From Sambucus nigra (Eukaryota; Streptophyta; Magnoliopsida; Dipsacales; Adoxaceae): DNA of 64,000 nt. The DNA lies in the NCBI GenBank assembly GCA_949130495.1, contig OX422215.1:67099244-67163243 (forward strand), given 5' to 3'. The notes under the pieces were generated by a model, which saw only the letters and a list, made by a program, of their open reading frames with translations, made no database searches and was not told the DNA's origin. The translations under genes were made by a program, and so were the position numbers. Positions 35,944-47,119 of the stretch are shown piece by piece. Position 1 is the first letter of the stretch, and every line of letters begins with the position of its first letter.

Positions 35944-37246
35944 TGTAAGGACATGTTTTATAAATTTCTGTATAAAATCTAAGAATTTATGGTTTCTCCT
36001 AGATCACCGTTAGTATGTCATATACCGTTACATCTCGGCACATCTTCACACGTTCTACCTTGATGCACATCATCCGAATCTTGAGCTACACGCATCATCA
36101 ACATGCACCCATCATTGTCTACGTGCATCGTGCATCGTGCATCTTCAACTGGCTCTATTCCCACTAACTCCACTACACTAAAAGGTAAAATGAATAATTG
36201 GAGTCATTGATGTTCACGTAATTAGTTGGGAAATTTTTATAAAATGTTTTTATCAAAATTGAGGCATTGTTCTAAGTCAAAAATTATTTTTTAAGACCTG
36301 TAGGGGAGACTTTTTAAGGAAATATTTTTCGCTTGTGTCGTTCAAACGACATAGAAATGTCATTTAAACGACGTTGATAAGTCGTTCGAACATCTGCTTC
36401 TAATGACAGCACATGTCGTTTGAAGGTTCGTTTGAAGCCTACATCAAACGAACCCGTACTGTTTTACAATTTTTAGGTCGTTAGTATGGTCATTTGAAAC
36501 AACATTAGATGTCGTTGAAATGACATGCAGATATCATTCGAATGACTTCAAATGACTTCCACCGACTCAACTTTTTATTCAGCTTATTTATACCTACTAC
36601 AAAGTTAGGTTTTGCAAGTCTTTCAAAACTCCGTTACTACATATATGGTGAAACAAAAGAGTTTAATTTTTAGTCCTAAAACCCTTTTTGATTCACTACA
36701 AAAATTCCAATATAAAAAAAAATACCTGCTACGAAGTTAGGTTTTGCAAGTCTTTCAAAACTTTATTTTTGCGTATCTGGTGTAATAAAAAACTTCAATT
36801 TTTAGGCCTAAAACACTTTTTGATTCACGAAAAAAATTCCAAATCATTTATGTGAATAATTAGTGACTTTATTATTCATCTTACTTATCTGGAGTAACCA
36901 TTGTGGATAAGAAGGTTGTCTCTCCATTGCTGACCAATTGGAGCTCTTGCGGGATCTCTTGCTAAAGACTTCGAACCGACACCTGGGGGTATTTTGTCAT
37001 CACAAAAATGTTGTATTTCTGCTATGTAATTCTAAGTTGGATATTTATAGTTTTATAGAGAAATAAAAGTTTTTTCCCCTGTTGCGGATTTTTCCTCAAT
37101 ATTATTTTATGATTGCTTAGTTGTGAATGCTAAATAATTCATATTACTTTTCAGTAACAACATGTTTTAGGGTTTTAATTAAAATCTGGGCATAAAATTA
37201 TAATTTAATTAAAAAAGTTTATTCACTGATTTCAGGGGCACTCTCA
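35944..37246 (+). repeat. 5' LTR of copia element D (1303 bp)
   Basis: It begins TGTAAGGACATG and ends GGGCACTCTCA. It exceeds the 3' LTR because of a roughly 130-bp tandem duplication (about 36,590-36,720 and 36,722-36,850, both starting TACCT(A/G)CTAC(A/G)AAGTTAGG), a small GTGCATC reiteration near 36,128 and extra text in the TCGTTCGAA cluster (36,330-36,560). A TATTTATACC box lies at 36,585-36,594. Confidence 0.85.
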
Positions 37247-37249
37247 AAT

Positions 37250-37261
37250 TGGTATCAAAGC
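37250..37261 (+). other. Primer-binding site of copia element D
   Basis: TGGTATCAAAGC has one mismatch to the canonical TGGTATCAGAGC and lies 3 bases after the LTR. Confidence 0.85.
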
Positions 37262-37330
37262 CAATTACACAAATATACCGTGTAATTTTTTGGCAAAAAA
37301 ATTTTTGATGTCAATTTTTTTCTAAAAAAA

Positions 37331-39200
37331 ATGATTTTTGAAAAAGCGCAAACTCAATGGAGATCTTGTGTAATTGGATGCCATTTTTTTATGAGACTAT
37401 TATCCACATTAGAAACTCGTATGAAATCCCAATTAAAGGCCATTGATGAACGAGTCTGGGTTGTATGTGAAAAAGGGTGGAATCCTCCTTCTTTCACCGT
37501 AAATAATGTGACAAACCTTAAACCGGTGTCAAACTTCACTGAGGTAGAATTTAAATGGAGAACATATAACTCTCGTGGGCTAAGTGCAATTTCTTGAACC
37601 GTCACACCTGACGAGTTCTGACGCATCATGATATGTACCATGTCAAAAGAAGCATGGGATGTTCTTCAACTTACCCATGAAGGCACTAATGCGGTTAGAG
37701 AGTCTAAATTGAAATTTTTAACTACTCAATTTGAAACAATTACCATGCTTGAATCTGAGTGGTTTGATGAATTCTAAGCTCCTTTATCTGATATTGTTAA
37801 CACTAGTTTCAATTTTGATAAAGATATTCCCGATGCTAGAGTAGTTAAAAAGATTTTGAGATCATAGCCAAAGAGTTTTATCCCTAAAGTCACTGTTCTC
37901 AATTCAAAAAGAAATTTGATCAGTCTTAAATTAGAAGAACTAGTAGGAGACCTCCAGACATATGAAATTGACATGTTTCCTAATACAGTTAAATCTAAAG
38001 ATAAGGTCATAACACTTAAAGCCCAGTCTAGGAAAGGTGAAGGGTCAGCTAGAAAGAGGGGTGAGTCGTAAAAAAGAAAAGAGTAAGAAATGTCTGATTC
38101 AGATTTTAATTTTGATTTAGACAATTTACCATTATCTGCATAAAATTTCAAGAAATTTCTCAAATTGAAAAATAGTGGCAATTTTAAAGATAAAAAGAAT
38201 TTTGAGAAAAATAAATCTGGAAAGAAAAATGATAAAGATAAAAAGGACATGCCTAATAGACGAAGAGAGATGTTATGAGTGTGACGGTAGAGGTCATAAA
38301 GATTTTAAGCGTGTAACTAGGTTGAAACATCAAGGTAAAGGCAAAGCTTCTTTAAACGCCTCACTTAGTGACGAAAATGAGGTTGAGTCGATGGATTCTG
38401 GAGATGAGTCACCGCATGAATGTAACTTCACCACATTCATGTCTAGTCATGTGAGTACTGATAATGCACCCACAACAATGAGGAAGCTACTTCGCAGGGA
38501 CACCTCGACAGTGAAAGCGATGTAAGTGAGGGGGAGGATTCTGCAAGTTAGAGCGAGAGTGACCTACGACGTGCCTACGCCGATTTATAGGGTGATTCAT
38601 TTAAAACTAAAAGGCATAATAAAGATTTATCTCTTAGTATCATCGCCTTAGAAAAACATTTAGGGGAGAGAGAGAGAGAGAGAGATTTTGTATTAAAGAA
38701 GAGAGATTTTGTGTAGAGAGAGAAAGTCAGTTTGGAGAGAGAGAGGGGGAGAGAGAAAGGGGACTTGACCAAGAAAGTGGCTAGTCTTATGAGTGAGATC
38801 CTTTCCTCCGTGGAGGCTCGGAAGAAACTTGAATCCCTTATTTCCTAACTCACTAATGACCTTGAGAGAGCCTGAGAGGTCAAGGTAAAGATAGAGGATA
38901 GATCTGGAAAGATGGAAAAGATTTTCCTCGCCCCTGTTCTATGGTTTGGTGAAATGCATGGAATTAGTTTTGATGATGCTTCCACGCCTCATATGACACT
39001 GGAATCAATTCCTGAGATTACAACAAATCCATATAGCTATCAACCAAAACCCTAAAGAAGAGTTTAGCTAAGAAAAGCAAACCAAGGTTGGCCTAAGATT
39101 TTGTATTTTTATACCTACTACAAGAGAAAAGGCCACCTTAGGGAGTTTTGCTAAAGTTTAGGTCGGACACGGCGTACTTTTGCTCGCCACGTACCACTAG
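37331..39200 (+). pseudogene. Copia gag, element D
   Basis: Frames encode the capsid/nucleocapsid protein. The UBN2-type domain runs from about 37,400 to 37,990 (LKAIDERVWVV, SKEAWDVLQLTHEGT, ILRSxPKSFIPKVTVL). A lysine-rich linker (38,110-38,260) precedes a zinc knuckle CYECDGRGHKDFKR at 38,276-38,317 whose final Cys is Arg. Then come an Asp/Glu/Ser stretch with MSSHVSTDN (like MASHVSDSEN in element A), a GA-rich expanded coiled-coil segment (38,664-38,762) and remnants of a second knuckle (KRKGHLREFC, near 39,120). It is broken by several stops, for example at 37,597 and 37,777. Confidence 0.85.
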
Positions 39201-39289
39201 CGATCTTACTGGTCTTAGAGAGAAGATTGATTTTCTAGTCGCCACATCTCAGAGTTTAATGGAAGAATTCTAACGGATGTCTTTTCCAT

Positions 39290-39780
39290 TAGACAAAACT
39301 TCCAACATCCCGGTTAGAACCAACAATGACAAGGGAAAACAAAAGGTTACCACTTCTTGGATACCTAAGCACAATGTAAAAGCCCTTATTTTTCATGTTG
39401 CTCTTAAAGGACATAATACCTCATAGTGGTATTTTGATAGTGGGTGCTTCAAACACATGACATGTGACGTCTCATTTTTTACCTACCTAGAGGATGGTAA
39501 GGAAGGTAAAGTCACTTTTGAAGATGGGAGAAAGTATAGCATAGTAGGACAAGGGATGGTAGAGATACCTAGGTTTTCTAAGCTAGAGAATGTTTTATAT
39601 GTCAAAGGTTTGAAAGAGAACCATCTCAGCATTAGTCAGCTGTGTGACGCTGACTTTACAGTAAAGTTTGACCAGAAGGAGTGTAATGTCTATGATCAAT
39701 GCAGTAAACTTCTATTTCAAGGGGTGAGGACTGAAGATAATTATAATCTAATTGTGCCCAAGTCCTCATTTGTTTGCAGC
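39290..39780 (+). pseudogene. Copia aspartic protease, element D
   Basis: After TTSWIPKHNVKAL the frame reads WYFDSGCFKHMT near 39,430-39,465, with the DSG active site intact; the family usually has DSGCSRHMT. The beta-strand part follows (GRKYSIVGQGMVEIP, LKENHLSISQLCDADF). This domain would cleave the polyprotein in the particle. A stop stands at 39,424-39,426 just before the active site. Confidence 0.85.
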
Positions 39781-39786
39781 ATCACC

Positions 39787-40800
39787 ACGATCAAACCTAT
39801 GGATCTGTGGCATCAATGTCTAGGTCACGTGAATTTTAGAGATTTAGAGTGCGTAGCTAAATAGGACCTAGTATGTGTCTTGGCGTCTCTTGTAAAGTTG
39901 ACTTCCGTAGTTTGTGGACCCTATCAGTTGGGAAACCAAGTCTCTATCCCCCATAGGAAGTTGAATTATGTTACCACTTCACGAGTTCTTGAGTTGATTC
40001 ACACAGATCTTATGGGTCCTACTCGTACTGAGAGTTTGGGTGGTAAGAGGTATATCCTGGTGATGGTATATGATTTCTCTCGTTATTCCATAATAGGTTT
40101 TTTTAGAGAGAAATCCGATGTTATAGAGTTTCTTATGACTAAGTGTCGTGTACTGCAAAATCAACACGGTGTCACTATCAATAGAATACATAGTGACAAT
40201 GGCACTGAATTTAAGAAAACAGAAGTAGTCTTTACTCTGATAGCCTTAGGATCAAACATGAATTTTTGGCCCTGAAGACTCCTCAGCAAAATAGGATTAT
40301 TGAGAGGAGGAATCGAACAATTTGGGAGATGGCCATATCTATGCTTCTAATTTGTTGTGTTGCTAAGAGATTTTGGGCGGAGGCGGTGTCTATCGCATGC
40401 CACACGGTGAATAGCGTTTACTTTCATACACACACACTTCAGACGCCTGAAGAATTATGGACTGAAAAGAAGCCCAACCTTGCATATTTTCGTGTCTTTA
40501 GGAGAAAATGATACATCCTACGGGATAGAGAGAAATTAGGAAAGTTCAAATCCCTAAGTGATGAGGGAATTTTGCTTGGATATTCATCGAATAGTAGAGC
40601 ATACCGAGTTTTTAACTTGAGTATCTCTAAGGTTATAGAATCAATAAACGTCATCGTGCAAGATGACGAACCATCGACGTTTATTGATCCTAGACTTTTG
40701 TGTGAGGATGATGAGGTTTCTTGTGATGATATCATTGTCCCTCACACATCTAGGGTGGTCTATACTCCTGACTTAGGGGATACATCTGATTAGGTTGGCA
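39787..40800 (+). pseudogene. Copia integrase, element D
   Basis: A GAG-pre-integrase zinc region (LWHQCLGHVNFRDL, then CGPYQLGNQ with the second Cys changed to Tyr) leads into the catalytic core: LIHTDLMGP (first Asp, near 39,997-40,020), HSDNGTEF (second Asp, 40,189-40,212) and NRIIERRNRTIWEMA (catalytic Glu, near 40,288-40,335). All three catalytic residues are present. The C-terminal part continues with LGYSSNSRAYRVFNL. Stops at 39,862 and around 40,275 and 40,509 break it. Confidence 0.9.
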
Positions 40801-40889
40801 AGAGTCATGACCCTTCTGCCATTCTAGGAGATCCCGCTTTAGTGGTCAAGACTCGTTCTCATTTAGAAAACGTGGTTTTTTTATATGCT

Positions 40890-41720
40890 ACACATCTAAA
40901 GTCGAGCCCAAGAACATCAAAGAAGCATTAAAAGATGAACAGTGGATATCTGCTATGCAGAATGAGTTGCTTCAGTTTAAAAAGAATGTTGCCTGGGGAC
41001 TTGTCACCCGACCTAGTGAGGAGAATGTTATTGGTACCAAGTGGATATATAAGAATAAGATGGATAAGAATGGTACCATTATCTAAAACAATGCTAAGTT
41101 GATCGCTCAGAGCTACACACAGATAGAGGGTGTAAAATTTGAGGAGACATTTTCTCCTGATGCGAGGATTGAGTCAGTCCGTTTACTACTCGCCATCCCA
41201 TGTCATCTTCCCTTTAAGTTATACTAGATGGATGTCAAAATTTCATTTCTGAATGGCATTCGAGAGGAGGGCGTAGACTTTGAAGACCCTAAGCACCTAG
41301 AGCACGTCTACTATCTGAGGAAATCCCTGTATGGTTTGAAGCAATCACCCTATGCTTGGTACGAGAGGCTTACTTCCTATCTCTTAGCCCGTGGCTTCAA
41401 TAGAGGGGGAGTTGAGAAGATGTTATTTGTTAGGAGACGAGATGATGATATTTTGGTTGCCAAGTCTATACGGATGACATAGTCTTTGGTTCCACGTGCT
41501 CCCTCCATGCTCATGACTTTAAGGAGGAAATGAAGAGTGAGTTCGAGATGATCATGGTTGGTGAGCATACATTCTTCCTTAGTCTCTAGGTTTGTGAGCT
41601 AGAGGATGGGATGTTCATCTCCCAACCCAAATATTCTAAAGACCTTGTGGAGAAATTTGGTTTAGACTATGCTAAGTATGCTTGAACCCAAATGAGTACC
41701 TCAATGAGCAAACCTTGTAT
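40890..41720 (+). pseudogene. Copia reverse transcriptase, element D
   Basis: Shifting frames give WISAMQNELLQFKKN-type text, TKWIYKNKMDKNGTI, MDVKISFLNGIREEG (41,228-41,275), YYLRKSLYGLKQSPYAWYERL, then the catalytic box as YTDD at 41,467-41,478 followed by IVFGST. The family has YVDD, so the two catalytic Asp are kept but Val is Thr. The thumb follows (EFEMIMVGEHTFFL, QPKYSKDLVEKFGLDYAK). It would synthesise element cDNA; stops and shifts inactivate it. Confidence 0.85.
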
Positions 41721-41799
41721 CAAAGTATGATAGTTAGTCTTATTTACTTGATTTCCAATCATCTCAACATCGCCTTTGGTGTTGGAGTCTGTGCGCAAT

Positions 41800-42381
41800 A
41801 TTAGGCATCCCCGAAATAGTCGCACTTACTCGCTCTTAAATGTATTAACAAATACATGAGTGGAACTCTCTCATTTGGCATTTATTATTCCTTTGATACC
41901 AATGACCGTTTATCTACCTATTCAGATGCCGATTATGTCGAGGATGCAGATGGATGTATGAACACTTTTGGTGGGTGCTTCTTCTTTGGTTGTGCTCTTG
42001 TCTCTTGGCTGAGCAAGAAGAAAAACTCCATATCTTTGTCCACTACAGCGGCTGAGTACATAGCCATCGGGAGTTTTTGCACGCAAATTATGTGGATGAA
42101 GCAGATGCTAGAGGACTATGGAATATCACATGACACCATGACTATTTCATGTGATAACATGAGTGCGATACACATATCCCACAATCCAGTCCAGCATTTG
42201 CGCACAAAACACATTAGGATACGAGAGCCTTTTATCCGTGAGTTAGTCGAAGAAAAAGTCGTGTCCTTGAGTTTTGTGTCTACCAACCTTCAATTAGCCG
42301 ATATTTCATGAAGCCTTTAGATTCCCATAGATTCGAGAGTCTTAGGAAGTCTTTAGGAATTTGGACAGTTGACTGAGAGGT
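41800..42381 (+). pseudogene. Copia RNase H, element D
   Basis: The longest open frame (41,856-42,311) starts after LALKCINKY and includes YSDADYVEDADG, GGCFFFGCALVSWLSKKKNS, TTAAEYIAIGSFCTQI, and DNMSAIHISHNPVQHLRTKHI. These contain the conserved acidic residues of copia RNase H (first Asp in YSDAD, Glu in AEY, Asp in CDN). At 42,304 a one-base deletion in the FTKPL box causes a stop; the shifted frame continues KPLDSHRFESLRKSLGIW to TGA at 42,379-42,381. No envelope-like gene follows. Confidence 0.9.
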
Positions 42382-44018
42382 GGTTACCATGCCTAGAATA
42401 GGATGCATTTTTCATGTTCATAGCATACTATTCCTATTGCTAGATTGTATCATTTGTATAATTTTTGTAGTATATTTTCATTGTTTTTTCATATTTTTTA
42501 GAAAAATGCAAAAAGATTTTGTTTCTTTGTTTTTTAAAATTTAAAAATCCAAAAAGTATTTTGTTTTTAAAAAAGACAAAAAGATTTCTTTTTATAAAAA
42601 AATTTGAAGAACACAAAAAGAGTTTTTTTTATTTTTTTTACACCTTTTATGGATGAACATTTAAGATAGGCAAAGTCACAACTTCATTTTCATATTCCAC
42701 GTGAATTTTTTATATTGATTTGAGATGCTACATGATTTCATCCATGTGCTTTACATTATTTGGAGTCATTGAGATGTGATTAGTGATATTTTTATATATG
42801 TTTGGCTCCTTATCTCCTTTAATGCACACATGCACAATTTTATTTGAATTTTGTGCTTGTTTGTCACATGTTGGTTTGAGTGTTTCCATCTCAACTCTAC
42901 CTATATAACGAACCAAACACGATAAAACTAGAATAATAATAGTGTCTGTAATAAATGTTGCCCATGAGGAATTTGTTTCAATATATATATGTTGTGTGAA
43001 AATGGGGAAGGGCTACAAAAGGTAATCGTAATATCCTTCGCGATTAATCCACCATTTAAATTAGTTCAAAAAAACTGTGGCATTAAAAACAGTAGCCAAG
43101 ACCCAAAGAATTGAAAAGATCCAAAAAAGTGTGGCATTGAAAAAAGTAGGCAAGGCCAAACTAGTTTAGGATAATATGATCATTCACAAGAAAAGAAATA
43201 TCATTATATGGTCATTATTTACATTTAGGGAGTTTGGTTAAATTTGTATATCAATGGGTTTGCACTTTATTGAAAACCTCAAAAAAGAATTAAATACTTT
43301 TTGGCATTATTGGTGTGGAAATAACTTTGAACTTTGATTTGTTGATTAGATTAAGTCAATTTCTTATAATTCTACCATTTTTACACCTAAGGATGATATT
43401 GAGTTCATTCGTCAGGAACACCCAAAATTCATTGTGCACATATGTTATTATTTCTTGCATTGGTTTTCCTATCGAATTTGTTCAGATCCCTTCATTTAAG
43501 CTATCACCAACTCGGTTATTTTCGTGTTCTTTATGGTGTTATTCTTTGTTATATATATTTTTTTTAAATAAAAATTTTCAAATTTTCAAATAGATAAGTT
43601 TATTACCTTGTGACAATCTCCATATGCATTGCTTTGTGTTCTTCTTATTTGTGTAATTGGGTACATCATAAAAAAAGGGGAGAATGAATTATGGGGGATA
43701 TGTTTTACTTTACTATTTGGTTTAATAATGATATTGATTTTCTACTTATCATTATATTTAAAACTTTTGCGCGTCACGGGAATTTGTTTCGTGTCTCATG
43801 TGTGTAGGTACAAAATTGAGGACCATTTTTTTTTTGCACACCTTGAAGATGACAAAGAAACGTTTGAGATTTGAAGCTTTGAAGATTTTTGAAGACGTGA
43901 TTATTTGATGTTTCCATTTATGGGTTTGGGGGGATACTAGATTAAATGTCTCGCCTTTTTGTTGGTTAGCATAATTTGGATTTTTTATATAGGTACCGTC
44001 ATAGACATAGGGGAGATT
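42382..44018 (+). other. 3' noncoding region of copia element D
   Basis: No gene. It aligns with the corresponding regions of A-C. The shared hairpin is here weaker (AAGG at 43,019-43,022 pairing with CCTT at 43,035-43,038, before CGCG). Polypurine tracts occur near 43,674 (AAAAAAAGGGGAGAA), 43,703, 43,926 and 44,008 (ATAGGGGAGATT, next to the LTR). A run of AAAAAGATTTTT-like text spans 42,500-42,640. Confidence 0.7.
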
Positions 44019-45106
44019 TATATAGACATGTTTTATAAATGTTTATATAAAATCTAGGAATTTTTTATTTTCCCTAGAACACCGTTAGTATGTAATATAC
44101 AATTATATCTCCGCATGTCTTCACACGTTTTACCTTGACATCCATCATCCGAATCTTGAGCTACACGCATCATCAAAATGCACCCATCATTGTCTACGTG
44201 CATCATGATTCTTCAACCGGCTCTATTCCCACTAAATCCATTACGCTAAAACGAAAAATGATTAATTGGAGTTATTAATGTTCACGTAATTATTTGGGAT
44301 ATTTTTATAAATGCTTTGATCAAAATTGAGGCTTTTTTCTAAGTCAAAAATTATTTTTTTAGACCTGTAGGTGAGAATTTTTAAGGAAATATTTTTCATT
44401 GTGTCGTTCAAACGACTGCTTCCAACTACAACACATGTCGTTCAAAGGGTCGTTTGAAGCCTACATCAAATGAACCCATATTGTTTTACAATTTTTGGGT
44501 CGTTAGTATGGTCATTAGAAACGACATTGGATGACGTTCAAACGACATGGAGATGTCGTTCTAACGACTTCAGACGACTTCCACCACCTCAACGTTTTAT
44601 TCAGCCTATTTATACCTGTTACGAAGTTAGATTTTGCAAGTCTTTCAAAACTCTGTTTCTGAATATCTAATGCAACAAAAGACTTCAATTTTTAGGCCTA
44701 AAACCCTTTTTGATTCACTATGAAAATCTCAAATCATTTATGTGAATCATTACTGAATTGATTATTCATCTTACTCATGTGGAGTAACCCTTGTGGAGAA
44801 GAAGGTTGTCTCTCCATAGCTGACCAATTAGATCTCTTACGGGATCTCTTGCTAAAGACTTCAAACTGAAACCTGAGGATATTTCGTCATCACAAAAATT
44901 TTGTATTTCTTCTATGTAATTGTAAGTGGGATATTTACAGTTTTATAGAGAAATAAAAGGTTTTACCCCTGCTAGGGATTTTTCCTCAACATTGTTTTGT
45001 GATTACTTGGTTGTGAATGCTAAATAATTCTTATTAATTTTCAATCACAATTAGATGTTGGAATTTAGTTAAACAGATTTACTCATTGATTGCAAGCGCA
45101 CTCTCA
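44019..45106 (+). repeat. 3' LTR of copia element D (1088 bp)
   Basis: It aligns with the 5' LTR throughout and lacks that copy's duplication. The initial TG is mutated to TA; the end is GCGCACTCTCA. Its TCGTTCAAACGA-type cluster spans 44,402-44,585 and TATTTATACC follows at 44,606-44,615. Confidence 0.85.
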
Positions 45107-45442
45107 CTTTTTCTAGAGTTTCTATCTCAGAACTCATGACTCTTTCTTGTATCTCATTTTCTGAATCAGCACGCACTATATCAATTTCTTCTTGATGATG
45201 ATTCTCTCATGCCTCAACCTCTTTCCAATAGCAAGTCTCTCGCGCATTGGCCTGCTTCACTAGTTGAGCAATCTCATTATGATAATAATGAGATGAAGTG
45301 GTTCAATGTGAAGAACTTGGTTTAATACATACTCCCATACACAATGATCATCAGGTCCTATCACGTCCTCAAATATAGCATCCCTCACTTCTACCATATT
45401 TTGTTGATCCAGTGGTAGCAGATCCAATTGTCTTTTCATCAT
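45107..45442 (-). pseudogene. CACTA second gene (Transposase_24-like), right of nested copia D
   Basis: The minus strand gives RDAIFEDVIGPDDHCVWEY (45,310-45,400), then after a frameshift NEIAQLVKQANARETCYWK and EIQERVMSSEIETLE, a charged coiled coil typical of the C-terminal part of plant CACTA tnpA/Transposase_24-type proteins. It contains a TGA where CGA is likely. The sequence continues in frame at 35,943 after removal of copia D. CACTA elements encode this protein next to TNP2 to bind subterminal repeats. The family assignment rests on composition and on TNP2 lying upstream on the same strand. Confidence 0.6.
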
Positions 45443-46195
45443 TTTCTAAAATAAAGAAAAAACATATAGCAAAATCAACCTCTTTTTGTAATGTGAATTG
45501 GCAAACATCCACTAAAATACAATGGGCAATGTAACGAAATCATTTACATTAAAGTTGTCTACATATTTATACCTCTCTACCTGTCGCTCCATCATTGACA
45601 TCATATGTGAGATTATTTTTCTTACGTGTTCATCTCCAAACACTCAATTTGTCGATGGGATCCATTTTTTCTTCGTCTAATTTATGTAAAAAGAGAAAAC
45701 ATGTTAACAAAATCCAAAAAGAACTTATATATAATCAAAGTACAGTAAGAACATTTATATAATCATAGTAAAGTAAGAAAATATATACTAACTTTTTTCT
45801 TTATTACAACAATTGAAGTTCTTCCAATTCTAGGGTGGGAACAAAGATATGACAGGTTAATAATATTCCTATCTGACACTTGCTGCAAGTAAAAATAAAA
45901 AATGTTAATGACATTTCAAGTTACTTGTCATTGTTTGTAAATCCTCCCCACTGATTTAATGTATTATTTTTAGAAAATTTTGACAAAGTTTCCTTTGTGT
46001 CTGCATGTAATCCAACATGTTTAATCGTCAACTTAACCTCAATAGTTAAAAAAATACAATATAAAATCCTTTCTTCCGATTCAATATTTTATTTTTAGAA
46101 AATTTTGACAGATTTTTCTCTGTTTTAATATGTAATACAACCAATTTAGTCATCAACATAACATTAATAATCTACAAACACCATATAAAATTCCT
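45443..46195 (-). other. CACTA intron or intergenic DNA
   Basis: AT-rich with no coding frame recognised. Two phrases recur about 120 bases apart (TTAGAAAATTTTGACA(A/G)A at 45,971 and 46,094; TAATCCAACATGTTTAATC-like text), and again near 46,330: a roughly 120- to 230-bp decayed repeat. Confidence 0.4.
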
Positions 46196-46835
46196 TCTGC
46201 AAAGTTTTCCCATCCCACCCGAACCTAGAACATGCTCTAAACCCCACCCGAACCCAAAATAACCCCCACACCCCACCCCAACTCAAAATGAACCCGACCT
46301 CCCCATGAATTCAATGTATTATTTTTTTTAAATTTCAAAAAAGTTTCCATTATTTTTACATGTAATTCAACTAGTTTAATCATCAACGTAACATCAATAA
46401 TTAAAAAATACACACACACACACGCATATATGTATATATATATAATCCCTTCAACCAATTCAATGTATTATTTTGATAAACTTTCGACAGTTTCCTCCTC
46501 GATGCACTCCACTCAAACCCAAAACAGCCTCAACCCTCCCCCACACACCCCGCCTGAACCCAAAACATCCCCCACACCCCACCCAAATCCAAAACAACCT
46601 CCACATCCCACACGAATCCAAAACAGCCCCCACCCCCACCCCCACTTGAACCTTAAACAGCCCCCCCCCCCTCCCCCCATCCCACTCGAACCCAAAACAA
46701 CTACCACCCCGTACCCAAACCCAAAATAACCACCACCCTCCCCCACCCACCTCACCCAAACCCAAAACAGCCCACACACACACGCAAACTCAAAATAGCC
46801 CCCCTATCCACCCCTTGTCCAAAACAAATCCCAAA
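46196..46835. repeat. C-rich minisatellite (CCCAAAACA...CCCCACCCGAA)
   Basis: Two blocks (46,205-46,300 and 46,500-46,835) consist of 20- to 36-bp variable units with CCCAAAACAGCC and CCCCCACACCCCACC, strongly strand-biased: nearly all C on the plus strand with hardly any G. Between them lies AT-rich text with CA and TA microsatellites (46,412-46,446). It is inside the CACTA element. Frames through it encode only low-complexity peptides. Confidence 0.85.
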
Positions 46836-47119
46836 AAGTTCTAACAAAAAAAGAGATGTGATACCTTTGTTGCTTCTTGATCCCAAAGGTTCACTAAGAC
46901 TTTCCATTGATTCGGGTTCACTAGGGGGTGTAGTTTCAAAACACTTCGCATCCGTCTTCAATTACGTATAGTACTTCCTGTTGGTATCATAATTAAAGTA
47001 TCTTTATTGAATTTCAATCTTACGCCATCATAGATTTTGGTAATTTTCTAGTGCATTTGTGTTAATCAAAGAACAAAAATTCATTAGTTAGAAATATTAA
47101 TGGTTCTAAATAATCAATT

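Larger units (their letters stand above)
35944..45106 (+). mobile_element. Complete SIRE-like copia element D (9163 bp)
   Basis: Both LTRs, PBS, gag, protease, integrase, RT, RNase H, a 1.6-kb 3' noncoding region and a polypurine tract are present in order. The flanking five bases are CTTCT (35,939-35,943) and CTTTT (45,107-45,111), a one-mismatch target duplication. Both flanks belong to one CACTA coding exon, so the insertion is firmly placed. Many stops and frameshifts, and LTRs of 1303 and 1088 bp that differ by duplications, point to an old insertion. Lineage is judged from pol motifs such as the GGCFFFG..LVSWLSKKKNS block in RNase H. Confidence 0.9.

Noticed and set aside
35944..37246. 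Reading this LTR as the 3' LTR of element C
   Set aside because: A primer-binding site follows it, a matching 3' LTR lies at 44,019, and both outer flanks belong to one CACTA exon, so it is the 5' LTR of D.
46460..46783. Gly/Trp-rich and Pro-rich proteins
   Set aside because: Low-complexity translations of the C-rich minisatellite in several frames.
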